From assembly GCF_013166655.1 (NCBI RefSeq), contig NZ_JABKCA010000015.1, forward strand, positions 1 to 64,000: a stretch of 64,000 nt of DNA. The letters run 5' to 3'. How positions within the stretch are numbered: the stretch's first letter is position 1; every line of letters begins with the position of its first letter. The notes below the pieces were generated by a model that ran no database searches, was not told where the DNA came from, and saw nothing but the letters and a program-made list of their open reading frames with translations. Positions 53,247 to 61,191 of this stretch are shown in pieces. The stretch comes from Lentimicrobium sp. L6. Lineage in GTDB: Bacteria > Bacteroidota > Bacteroidia > Bacteroidales > UBA12170. Made by a program: the position numbers and the translations under genes.

Positions 53247-53546
53247 CTTTAAAATTAGCTAGTGAAAATTATTTAATTTTGTTTATTGTTGTCGTTTCAA
53301 CAGTAACATAGAATGATCAAAAATTACGTTTATTCAATGAATGGTTACTTTTAAACATGTATATCGAACGTTTATTTGAGGATTGTTTTGTGGTGTTATT
53401 TAGTGCCAGGGATTCATTGAAATCTCTCTGTTCTGTCTCACAAGAAATCGATGATAATAATATTTTTGGTCTACTGAGGGTTAGATAAATGAATTCTAAT
53501 ATAATGAGAGTTTGGTTATAGTATTTGAAAGGTCTATTAAAATGAA

Positions 53547-53580
53547 AAAAACCATTCTTACATAGGTAAGAATGGTTTTT
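53547..53580 (-). terminator. Terminator of the rplM-rpsI-rpsB-tsf operon
   Basis: A perfect 15-bp stem (53547-53561 with 53566-53580), loop ATAG, rich in A/T at its base, 20 bases after the tsf stop. Confidence 0.88.
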
Positions 53581-53599
53581 ATATAAAAAAACACTTAGT

Positions 53600-54430
53600 T
53601 TAGGCTAAAGCAAAACGTAAGAAATTAGATACAGTTAAATCTTTGTCTAAATTCTTAGCATAAGTTTCAACATCTATCTTAGAATCTTTAATGAAAGCTT
53701 GGCTTAATAAAGTATTTTCCTTGAAGAATTTGTTTAGTTTACCAGTAGCAATTTTTTCGAGCATGGCTTCTGGTTTACCTTCTTGGCGTATTTGATCTTT
53801 AGCAACTTCTAGTTCTCTTTCGATAACAGTTTTGTCCACTAAATCTTTATTTAAAGCAACAGGGTTCATAGCAGCAACTTGCATAGCTATATCCTTACTT
53901 ACTTCATCAACACCATCAACGTTCTTAGACATTGCTACTACGGTAGCAAGCCTATTACCTGGGTGGATATATGTTTTAACATAAGCACCATTAAGGCTTG
54001 CAAATTTACCGATCTCAATTTTCTCACCAATTTTACCAACTTGGTCAAGAATTAATGCTTCGATTGTTTGACCACCAATAGTTAAAGTTTTTAAATCTTC
54101 AACTGTAGTAGTCTTGTTTTCAATTGCAACATCTAAAATTGATTTAGCAAAAGCAACAAAGTCGTCATTTTTCGCAACGAAATCAGTTTCACAGTTAATC
54201 ATAACAACAGCACCAAAAGAGTTATCAGCATTTGTTCCTGATAGAATAGCACCTTCAGCCGCGTCACGATCAGAACGCTTTGCAGCTACTTTTTGTCCTT
54301 TTTTGCGCAGGTAATCAATTGCTTTTTCGATATCACCATCGTTTTCAACTAGGGCGTTCTTGCAATCCATCATACCAGCTCCGGTTTGCTTTCTAAGCTT
54401 ATTTACTTCAGCAGCAGTAATCTTTGCCAT
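53600..54430 (-). CDS. tsf: Translation elongation factor Ts
   Basis: The nucleotide exchange factor for EF-Tu. The N-terminal UBA-like domain begins MAKITAAEVNKLRKQTGAGM and continues DCKNALVENDGDIEKA. The core contains the EF-Tu contact motif INCETDFVAKNDDF and two repeats with IHPGNRLATVVAM and AAMNPVALNKD. 276 residues, normal for this phylum. ATG at 54430 starts the conserved domain; the open frame extends 29 codons upstream into the spacer. It follows rpsB in the ribosomal operon. Confidence 0.97.
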   Translation of the reverse strand: MAKITAAEVNKLRKQTGAGMMDCKNALVENDGDIEKAIDYLRKKGQKVAAKRSDRDAAEGAILSGTNADNSFGAVVMINCETDFVAKNDDFVAFAKSILDVAIENKTTTVEDLKTLTIGGQTIEALILDQVGKIGEKIEIGKFASLNGAYVKTYIHPGNRLATVVAMSKNVDGVDEVSKDIAMQVAAMNPVALNKDLVDKTVIERELEVAKDQIRQEGKPEAMLEKIATGKLNKFFKENTLLSQAFIKDSKIDVETYAKNLDKDLTVSNFLRFALA

Positions 54431-54473
54431 CTTTTTTCTTATTAAAATATTATTAATTTTATTACGCTTCAGA

Positions 54474-55304
54474 CTATTTAGAAAGTCTTTTTCTTGGTTT
54501 TTTCTCACCAGAATCATCGCCTTCAGCTTTTTCAGTAGCTTCTTCAGAAGTTACTTTTTCAGCTTTCTTGCTTTGTTTTGCTGCTTTTTCATCAGCTTGA
54601 TTCTTTTCTCTTTCCATTTTTCTTTCTGTAAGACCTTCTTCAATGCTCTTTGTCAAATATTCAACAATAGTAGAGATTGATTTTGAAGCATCGTCATTAC
54701 CAGGAATTGGAAAATCGATAAGAGTAGGGTCTGTGTTGGTATCAACAATTGCGAAAGTGGGTATGTTCAATTTTCTAGCTTCTGCAACAGCAATGTGCTC
54801 TTTGTTGATATCAACGATAAATACCGCTGAAGGTAATTTGTTTAAATCTTGTATGCTACCAAAGTTTTTTTCTAACTTCTCTCTTTCACGAGTGATTTGA
54901 AGTCTTTCTCTTTTTGATAAGTTCTTGTACTGTGGAGTACTAGCCATCTTATCAATAGTCACCATTTTCTTAACCGCTTTACGAATGGTAACAAAGTTTG
55001 TTAACATTCCACCGGGCCAACGCTCAGTAACGTAAGGCATGTTAGTTTTTTTAACGTGCTCAGCTACTATTTCTTTAGCTTGTTTTTTGGTAGCTACGAA
55101 AAGAATTCTCTTTCCGCTTTTGGCAATTTGTTTCATGGCATGAGCTGCCTCTTCTAATTTTGCCTGTGTTTTGTAAAGGTCGATGATATGGATACCATTC
55201 TTTTCCATAAAGATATATGGAGCCATACTTGGGTTCCACTTTCTTCTAAGGTGTCCAAAATGAACACCAGCATCGAGTAATTGATCAAAAGATACTTTTT
55301 CCAT
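54474..55304 (-). CDS. rpsB: 30S ribosomal protein S2
   Basis: A structural protein of the small subunit. The N-terminus FDQLLDAGVHFGHLRRKWNP is diagnostic, and WPGGMLTNF and PTFAIVDTNTDPTLIDFPIPGNDDA (in parts) follow. The last about 50 residues are a charged Lys/Glu-rich tail (starting near ERKMEREKNQ), common in Bacteroidota S2. ATG at 55304 starts the conserved protein, giving 276 residues. Spacing to rpsI is 96 bases, to tsf 43 bases. Confidence 0.98.
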   Translation of the reverse strand: MEKVSFDQLLDAGVHFGHLRRKWNPSMAPYIFMEKNGIHIIDLYKTQAKLEEAAHAMKQIAKSGKRILFVATKKQAKEIVAEHVKKTNMPYVTERWPGGMLTNFVTIRKAVKKMVTIDKMASTPQYKNLSKRERLQITREREKLEKNFGSIQDLNKLPSAVFIVDINKEHIAVAEARKLNIPTFAIVDTNTDPTLIDFPIPGNDDASKSISTIVEYLTKSIEEGLTERKMEREKNQADEKAAKQSKKAEKVTSEEATEKAEGDDSGEKKPRKRLSK

Positions 55305-55400
55305 CTTTAATTTTTGTTTACATTCTTTAATTCTCAATCAAAAAGTAGTCCTCTGAGGAGTCTAATTGATTTAGATACTAAACAATATTTGATAATAATA

Positions 55401-55787
55401 TTAACGTTTACTGAACTGGAATTTCTTACGAGCTTTAGGCTGACCTGGCTTCTTACGTTCCACCATACGAGGGTCTCTAGTCATTAAGCTCTTAGTTTTC
55501 AATTTAGCACGGTTTTCTTCGTCGAATTTAACCAATGCACGAGCAATACCTAAACGTAAGGCTTCTGCTTGACCATTGATTCCACCACCATCTAAATTAG
55601 CAACTACGTCAAATCTATCAGCTAATTCTGTAAGTTCCAAAGCCTGACGAACTACATACTGTAGTGTACCAGTTGGGAAATATTGTTTGTAATCTCTTTT
55701 GTTAACAGTAATTTGTCCATTACCTTCTTTGAGATATACTCTTGCGATAGCTTTTTTTCTTCTACCTAGTGAATTAATAATTTCCAT
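55401..55787 (-). CDS. rpsI: 30S ribosomal protein S9
   Basis: A small-subunit protein of 128 residues. It starts EIINSLGRRKKAIARVYL, contains GNGQITVNKRDYKQYF and GGGINGQAEALRLGIARAL, and ends in the basic tail KKPGQPKARKKFQFSKR, whose final Lys-Arg contacts P-site tRNA. It begins 2 bases after rplM. Confidence 0.98.
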   Translation of the reverse strand: MEIINSLGRRKKAIARVYLKEGNGQITVNKRDYKQYFPTGTLQYVVRQALELTELADRFDVVANLDGGGINGQAEALRLGIARALVKFDEENRAKLKTKSLMTRDPRMVERKKPGQPKARKKFQFSKR

Positions 55788-55789
55788 GG

Positions 55790-56245
55790 CTACAGAATTT
55801 CATTTAAATTAATAGTTCTGGGGTTTTGTCCTGCATGAGGATGTTCAGTTCCAACATATACATTAAGATTCCTGTATTGTTGTGCTCCCAGTTTATTTTT
55901 CATTAACATACCTTTAACGGCTTTTTCAACCATGAAAAATGGCTTTTTTTCCATCATTTCTTTGGCTTTCATAACAGTTTGACCACCTGGATATCCTGAG
56001 TGACGGATATAGGTTTTTTGATCCCACTTTTTACCGTTTAAAATAAATTTATCTGCGTTGATAATGATAATATTATCACCACAATCTACATGAGGAGTGT
56101 AATTAACTTTGTGTTTACCTTTTAAAAGGTAAGCTACTTTTGAAGCTAATCTTCCCAAAACCTCATTCTCTGCATCAATGAGAAGCCATTCTTTAGTAAC
56201 GGTCTCTTTGTTTGCACTTACTGTTTTGTAACTTAAAGTATTCAT
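55790..56245 (-). CDS. rplM: 50S ribosomal protein L13
   Basis: A large-subunit protein of 151 residues. Conserved stretches: WLLIDAENEVLGRLASKVAY, GDNIIIINADKF, YIRHSGYPGGQ, AVKGMLMKNKLG and the C-terminal GTEHPHAGQNP. It is the first gene of the rplM-rpsI-rpsB-tsf operon and has a full consensus promoter about 50 bases upstream. Confidence 0.98.
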   Translation of the reverse strand: MNTLSYKTVSANKETVTKEWLLIDAENEVLGRLASKVAYLLKGKHKVNYTPHVDCGDNIIIINADKFILNGKKWDQKTYIRHSGYPGGQTVMKAKEMMEKKPFFMVEKAVKGMLMKNKLGAQQYRNLNVYVGTEHPHAGQNPRTINLNEIL

Positions 56246-56293
56246 TTACAATTGTTTTACTTAATTGAACATATCCATTTTCAAAATGGGCTG

Positions 56294-56324
56294 CAAAAAT
56301 AGAAACAATTTCTTGTTTAACCAA
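56294..56324 (-). promoter_or_regulatory. Promoter of the rplM operon
   Basis: On the minus strand, TTG (56322-56324), 20 bases, then TATTTTTG (56294-56301). A leader of about 45 bases follows to the rplM start, long enough for a ribosomal-protein control site, although no L13-binding structure is obvious. Confidence 0.65.
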
Positions 56325-56527
56325 ATTTATATCAAGCTTTTAGACAATTGGTGTGAAGCTTTCCAATTTGCCTTTTGATATCTTTGTTTTGTGAAGCACC
56401 GTCAAATAACGGATATGGTCAGGGTTCTAATTAATAATTTTAACAAATTAATAATCAGGGGTGTTGTTGTACTAAGGGCGGCAAAATTACGCTTTATTTT
56501 AATATCACAAAGCGAAAAAAAGAATTT

Positions 56528-58459
56528 CTATTGAAGATTGTTGAAAAGACCATAACGGATTGGATTATTAGCCCTAGTAGAGACTTCTATATTATGTATT
56601 TTGAAGCTTTCTTTATCTTTATTCCAAATATAGAGGTTCAAGATACTGTTGTTCCAATCATTTTTGGTTACCAGTATCTTTGAATCGAGAGTTTGGATTG
56701 CTTTATAGTGGTTCTTTTTTGATGTAGAGATTAAAGACATAGGTGCGCCACGCCATATGGTTTCGCCTGAGGTGGTCTGGATTGTACCTACTAATAATGA
56801 ATTAAGGTCATTTGTATCGCATATAACTTCAGCAATTACTTCAATTATGACTCCATGTTTTATTTTAAGTTTGCTGATGGAATCGGAATAACTTAATCCC
56901 CACTCGTCTTTCTCCTTAAACTCATAGGCCGAATTAGCCAAGCTGTCTTCTACGAATCGTGCATCATTAAACTTCCAACCTGTTTTGTTAGATTCCTCTG
57001 AGAATGTTGTTATTTCTTGATTTTTTAAGATATTGGGAATGCGTGATTTACTAAAAAGATAGTTTTCTACTGTATATCCATCGACTCTTTTAGTCAAGTT
57101 TGGATAATACTGTTGTATGATGGGAATGTAATTGCTTGGAACTCCACTAGCTAATATGAAGTCTTCTTTTCTTGCACTGATTATCTGACTAAATTCTTTG
57201 GAACTTATTTCCTCTTTATAAACATTAAAATATGCTGGGTTTTTAATTTCGTATTTGGCGAAATAGAAAGTCTGGTAATCTTCTATAGTGTTGAAAATAA
57301 TGAATGTCTCGCCCTCTGTTAAATTGTTATTCTCATTGAGCATCTGAGCTGTGATATCAAATGGTTGTTTAAAAATGATTTCGTAATGTTTTCTGTTTTC
57401 TATTAAATTAAATGTATTCAGAATAATAATAAGGAGAATGCTAGGATAAAAAGACCACCATTTCATTTTTTCAATACCTGAGCCAATTAATAATAATAAA
57501 TAGGGGAAGCTATATATTAGCATAGAGTATTGTATCACTGGGTTAATGTAAAGTGAATATCCTAGTCCGATAGTTATAGGCAGTAAAAACCAAGAAATGA
57601 GGAGGGTGTTTTTTGTAGTTTTTCTAGTCGATATAGTGCTTTTGTCTCCGAAAATAGAATAAGCAAAGAAAGCTGCGACGAGTATGAGGATAGTGCTTGA
57701 GAATTGAAATGCCCAATCAATAAATTCTAGTGGGAAACTGTAATTGGGTTTGTTGAGCCAAAGTCCTTCTCCACCAATTCCACCAATACCTAGTTGATGA
57801 ATGAAAACGGGCATATGAGGAAGGTATAAGGTAAATATTAAAATACCAGATATAATATATTCTTTCACTTGACTTTTATGAATAGTAAAGAGGCCTGAGA
57901 ACCCTATGATTGCAGCAAATAACAAGCTAAAATGATGATTATAGGCAGAAAGAGCCGCAAATATGATAAATCCAGCTAGAAATTTCTTCGAAGGATTTTG
58001 AAACATATATAAACTCCAATAATGAACCATCATTAAAGTTAAAAACAATCCACTAATATAAGGACGGGCAACAGGACTATACAATACAAAAAACTGTAAA
58101 GTGGCCATGAAACTTGCTGCTAGAACTCCACTTTTATCTCCAAACCAAGTTTGGCCGATTTTAAAAATTAAATAGATAGATGCCAATCCCATGAGATTGA
58201 ATGGAAGTTTAACTATCCATTCTGTTCTGCCAAATAGGAGGGTCCAATAATATAAGAATACTTGCACGCCGGCTGGGTGACCATCGGGTTTTACGCCTTT
58301 CTCTATGAGCTCTGAAAAGCTATTGAACTGCAGTCGGCTTATGGCGCTTAGTTCGTCCCACATATAGGGGAGCGTGAAAAAATTATAGAAGCGTAGAGTA
58401 GCGGCTATTATTAAAATAATAGTTAGGCCAAATTGATATTGATGTTTCTGAAGCCACAT
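56528..58459 (-). CDS. GT-C family glycosyltransferase (ArnT/PMT-like)
   Basis: A 643-residue membrane protein of the glycosyltransferase family 39 type. An acidic motif in the first periplasmic loop (MWDELSAI, about residue 35) and KPDGHPAGVQVFLYYW follow the first TM helix. About 11 TM helices occupy residues 10-345. A soluble periplasmic domain of about 290 residues follows, ending in a beta-rich section. Such enzymes transfer sugars from polyprenyl-phosphate carriers to lipids or proteins outside the cytoplasmic membrane. The acceptor is unknown. ATG at 58459 lies 4 bases after a TACATTTG box. Confidence 0.8.
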   Translation of the reverse strand: MWLQKHQYQFGLTIILIIAATLRFYNFFTLPYMWDELSAISRLQFNSFSELIEKGVKPDGHPAGVQVFLYYWTLLFGRTEWIVKLPFNLMGLASIYLIFKIGQTWFGDKSGVLAASFMATLQFFVLYSPVARPYISGLFLTLMMVHYWSLYMFQNPSKKFLAGFIIFAALSAYNHHFSLLFAAIIGFSGLFTIHKSQVKEYIISGILIFTLYLPHMPVFIHQLGIGGIGGEGLWLNKPNYSFPLEFIDWAFQFSSTILILVAAFFAYSIFGDKSTISTRKTTKNTLLISWFLLPITIGLGYSLYINPVIQYSMLIYSFPYLLLLIGSGIEKMKWWSFYPSILLIIILNTFNLIENRKHYEIIFKQPFDITAQMLNENNNLTEGETFIIFNTIEDYQTFYFAKYEIKNPAYFNVYKEEISSKEFSQIISARKEDFILASGVPSNYIPIIQQYYPNLTKRVDGYTVENYLFSKSRIPNILKNQEITTFSEESNKTGWKFNDARFVEDSLANSAYEFKEKDEWGLSYSDSISKLKIKHGVIIEVIAEVICDTNDLNSLLVGTIQTTSGETIWRGAPMSLISTSKKNHYKAIQTLDSKILVTKNDWNNSILNLYIWNKDKESFKIHNIEVSTRANNPIRYGLFNNLQ

Positions 58460-58463
58460 AATG

Positions 58464-58471
58464 CAAATGTA
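58464..58471 (-). promoter_or_regulatory. -7 box next to the glycosyltransferase start
   Basis: TACATTTG on the minus strand, only 4 bases before the ATG at 58459. The A/T-run that follows serves as the tail of the preceding terminator. Confidence 0.4.
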
Positions 58472-58505
58472 AAATAAAAAAAAGGAGAAGGCTGTCAGCT
58501 TCTCC
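58472..58505 (-). terminator. Terminator after the coiled-coil gene
   Basis: A perfect 7-bp stem GGAGAAG/CTTCTCC (58484-58490, 58499-58505) followed on the minus strand by a U-rich tract (58472-58483). Confidence 0.8.
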
Positions 58506-58531
58506 TAGATTTTCTTTATTGCTATTTTCGT

Positions 58532-59464
58532 TTAGTTGAGTTCCAAGCTTGTACTTCCAATTTCTTCACCATTAGCAAATACTGTAATTTCATAAACTCC
58601 AGCTTGCATTTCAATGTTTTCATATTTCTTTAACCAACGAAGACATAATGGGCGAGCTTCATTATCATATTCTACATTCTCAAAAATAGAATATTGAATT
58701 TGTTCTCCTTTATAATCGAATACATAATCTTCGGCTACACCAGGTGTTAGGATTTTGTGATCAGGACGGGCGATTCTAACATAAACCTCTTTTTGTCCTG
58801 GCTCTATAACCACATTTTTCCCAAGGGTGAAACATACTTCAATAATGTCTGTTCTACGTGCTTTATCACTAGGCTTTTCTTTGCCTGTTTTTTTTAGGTA
58901 GACCGCGCTGGCTGTCATATTGTAAGCTTTTAAAACACTTGCTTCAACTATTTTGTCACTAAGTTGAGCTTTTTCCTTATTTAGGTTTTTATTAATGGCT
59001 TTCTCTTCATTATAACGTGCTTTAATCTCTTTGTTTTCTACTACAAGTTCATTGTTTACAGTATAAAGTGAATCCATTTGGCCTACATAGGTCCTGGCTA
59101 CCACTCTAAGTTTATCTAGTTTTTTCTTAACTTTATAAAATTCCCATTTATAGTTTAGTAAGTCTTTGATTTCTTTCGCGTTAGCAATGATAAGGCTGTC
59201 TTTGATAGAAAGGCTATCACTTAATTCACCATATTCTGCTTTTATTCTATCATGCTCCACCATTAAGGTTTCTAGTTCTCCTTCAAGTTCAGCCTTCATT
59301 ATCGCTTTTTCTTGTTCAAGTTGATCTAAGTCTGCTTTCACGGTACTGTTATTCCATGCAAAGTATGCAGCAGCTGCAATAGCGATTACCGCTAAGGCTA
59401 TCCAAACAAATTTCATTTTGTTGGTTCCTTTTTGTGTTGGGGTTGGTGTGTTTTGCGCCTCCAT
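58532..59464 (-). CDS. Membrane-anchored coiled-coil protein
   Basis: A 310-residue protein. A short cytoplasmic N-terminus with Thr/Pro repeats (TPTPTQKG) and one TM helix (about 18-38, FVWIALAVIAIAAAAYFAW) precede a long coiled coil (about 45-180, rich in Glu, Lys and Leu, for example DLDQLEQEKAIMKAELEGEL). A C-terminal beta-rich domain (about 205-310) starts ARRTDIIEVCFTLGKN and ends EEIGSTSLELN. The type is widespread in Bacteroidota and of unknown function. The C-terminal domain lies in the periplasm. It has its own promoter box and terminator. Confidence 0.75.
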   Translation of the reverse strand: MEAQNTPTPTQKGTNKMKFVWIALAVIAIAAAAYFAWNNSTVKADLDQLEQEKAIMKAELEGELETLMVEHDRIKAEYGELSDSLSIKDSLIIANAKEIKDLLNYKWEFYKVKKKLDKLRVVARTYVGQMDSLYTVNNELVVENKEIKARYNEEKAINKNLNKEKAQLSDKIVEASVLKAYNMTASAVYLKKTGKEKPSDKARRTDIIEVCFTLGKNVVIEPGQKEVYVRIARPDHKILTPGVAEDYVFDYKGEQIQYSIFENVEYDNEARPLCLRWLKKYENIEMQAGVYEITVFANGEEIGSTSLELN

Positions 59465-59520
59465 ATGGTGTTATTTATAATTCCTTATTTATAAAACTAA
59501 TTCTTGTTTATTTTATTTTG

Positions 59521-59528
59521 CAAAGATA
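59521..59528 (-). promoter_or_regulatory. -7 box for the coiled-coil gene
   Basis: TATCTTTG on the minus strand, 56 bases upstream of the ATG at 59464. Confidence 0.45.
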
Positions 59529-59564
59529 CTGATCCTTAACAAATTTTATCATTTTAATTTTTAA

Positions 59565-60914
59565 TTAGCCAATTCTTAGTCCTTGGTCTAGAAGTATGCG
59601 GTAAGCAGCAATAAAGACGAGAGCAAAAATGACAATACGATATGATAATTTGATTTTTATTTCTCCTTCTTCAAAATAATATTCTTGATAGTATTTATTT
59701 AAAATAAGAATAGGGAGAATCATGAATATCATAGAAATGTTGATTAAGGTATCGTACCGCATGACTTCTGGTTGTGAAATCAACCAAATGAGAAATGTTC
59801 CTACGACATAGGGTATGAATACTTGGCTGATTATGAATAGAGGTCTGTTATATGGTTTGGAGTAATTATAATAAGAATTGGCCGACATGATCCAGTATTT
59901 GGTTGAAACTGTCCCTACTATTACTGAACTCATAATGATAAGTAGTGACATGATAAGCTTACCTGTATCGGAATAGTACATATACATGATCACATAACCA
60001 AGGCCTTTTCCTAATAGGTTGCCAATTAATATTCCTCCAATAAGCTGATTGGCTCCATGAAGAATTGCCCAAAGGAGGAGGGTTTTTAATACTCCTGTTT
60101 CTAAATAGACAATGCTATATATAATAAGACTCAATACTGCAATGATAAAAGAGACAATAGGGCCTGTAGCAAAAATAGTTTTTATGGAGTCGGCATACCA
60201 AGCATCGTAATCCACCAAAAATTCAATATTATAATAATAAACCACTGTCTTATAGTCGAAAAGTAATGAGGTAGTAGCCATGCTTAAATTTGAGAAAAGC
60301 TCAATAAAGAAATAACTCATTAAAAACATCATGAGTGACTGAGTAGAAATAGTCAGCTGATCTTTTTTAGAGATTTGCAACCAAAGAGAAGGGCCTTTCT
60401 TTTTTCGAGGAGGTAATCCTTTCCCTTTTAGAAAATTGACAATAATAGTTCTGTTTTTTTTAAGAACGAATTTATAAAGTCTTCTCTTACGATATTTTTG
60501 AAAAGCTTTTTCTTTTTTCTTACGTGCTATGAGTTCTATCTGTCTGGGGTGTTTGGCTTTTCTTTTGAAGAAACCTTTGAAGTAGACCTTGTATAAACGG
60601 TTTTTCTTCCTTCTGCGCCAATCGTCAAGTTTCTTTTGTTCTGCAATGGCAGCTTTGGCTCGTTGACTTATTTTTCCTCGTTTAACAAAACTTCTTGCAA
60701 CAACTTTTATTTTTCTCCATCGTTTTCTTCTTCTGAATCTCTTTTCCTTATTGCGCTCCTCTTTTTTCTTGTTCTTTTGATTCTTTTCCTCTTGCTTTCT
60801 TTTTCTTTTCGCTCTCTTCAGGAATTTGTATATTCTCCACAGCCTTTTCCATAGTGGGTAGGTGATTTTCTTTTCTGATGAAAACTGCAGAATAGACAGA
60901 TCTAGTTGAAGCAT
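59565..60914 (-). CDS. Membrane protein with an extremely basic N-terminal region
   Basis: A protein of about 449 residues in two parts. The first (about 25-165) is very rich in Lys and Arg: by my count 63 of 133 residues in its densest part, with runs such as KRKQEEKNQKNKKKEERNK. The second (about 185-449) has about 7 TM helices (for example MMFLMSYFFIELFSN, GPIVSFIIAVLSLIIYSIVY, IMSLLIIMSSVIVGTVS), resembling the Yip1/DUF1282 fold in layout. The basic part would lie in the cytoplasm and could bind RNA, DNA, polyphosphate or anionic lipid. ATG at 60914 is preferred; a TTG at 60965 would add 17 residues. I do not recognise a function. Confidence 0.7.
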   Translation of the reverse strand: MLQLDLSILQFSSEKKITYPLWKRLWRIYKFLKRAKRKRKQEEKNQKNKKKEERNKEKRFRRRKRWRKIKVVARSFVKRGKISQRAKAAIAEQKKLDDWRRRKKNRLYKVYFKGFFKRKAKHPRQIELIARKKKEKAFQKYRKRRLYKFVLKKNRTIIVNFLKGKGLPPRKKKGPSLWLQISKKDQLTISTQSLMMFLMSYFFIELFSNLSMATTSLLFDYKTVVYYYNIEFLVDYDAWYADSIKTIFATGPIVSFIIAVLSLIIYSIVYLETGVLKTLLLWAILHGANQLIGGILIGNLLGKGLGYVIMYMYYSDTGKLIMSLLIIMSSVIVGTVSTKYWIMSANSYYNYSKPYNRPLFIISQVFIPYVVGTFLIWLISQPEVMRYDTLINISMIFMILPILILNKYYQEYYFEEGEIKIKLSYRIVIFALVFIAAYRILLDQGLRIG

Positions 60915-60987
60915 TCCAATAAATTGGATGCATAAATAGGAGTATGAAATGCTAAATGGGTTCAAGGAAAATTTTATTGCGAATTTA

Positions 60988-61023
60988 TAAAAAAGCTCGT
61001 AATAATCGAATTACGAGCTTTTT
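60988..61023 (-). terminator. Terminator of the alpha-oxoamine synthase gene
   Basis: A stem of about 14 bp AAAAAGCTCGTAAT/ATTACGAGCTTTTT at 60990-61022, followed by a T-run on the minus strand. It also ends in T on the plus strand, so it can act both ways. Confidence 0.85.
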
Positions 61024-61066
61024 AAATTATGTTGGGTTTAAAACAAATTATTTTGTGTTGTTTATA

Positions 61067-61138
61067 AAGTCCGACTTCTTGGTTACGCTTGCCCTATAAT
61101 TGGTCATTTACACAAGTAAACTCCCAATTATCGGACTT
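61067..61138. other. Nested inverted-repeat element
   Basis: Three nested pairings: AAGTCCGA (61067-61074) with TCGGACTT (61131-61138), ATAATTGG (61096-61103) with CCAATTAT (61124-61131), and TTTAC (61107-61111) with GTAAA (61116-61120). It lies in the 3' untranslated part of the alpha-oxoamine synthase transcript, before the terminator. Confidence 0.5.
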
Positions 61139-61191
61139 CACAAGCCTCGAATTCAAACTTTCTGAATAAACATATAAGTTCTAGGCTGCCT

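Larger units (their letters stand above)
52924..53599. other. 676-base intergenic region with a candidate small RNA
   Basis: No protein-coding frame is convincing. It holds the promoter region of the response regulator gene (left end), a candidate plus-strand small RNA with its own promoter box and terminator (53128-53246), and the tsf terminator (53547-53580). Between 53250 and 53540 I see only AT-rich sequence without clear structure. Confidence 0.5.

Noticed and set aside
54360-54680. Phe/Ser-rich plus-strand frame over the rpsB-tsf junction
   Set aside because: It is the antisense of the Lys/Glu-rich S2 tail and crosses two conserved genes.
60636-60854. Phe/Ser/Leu-rich plus-strand frame
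   Set aside because: It is the reverse reading of the Lys/Arg-rich region of the basic membrane protein.
61067-61138. Integron attC site
   Set aside because: The outer arms do not end in the GTT/AAC core needed for integrase cleavage, and no integrase or cassette array is present.
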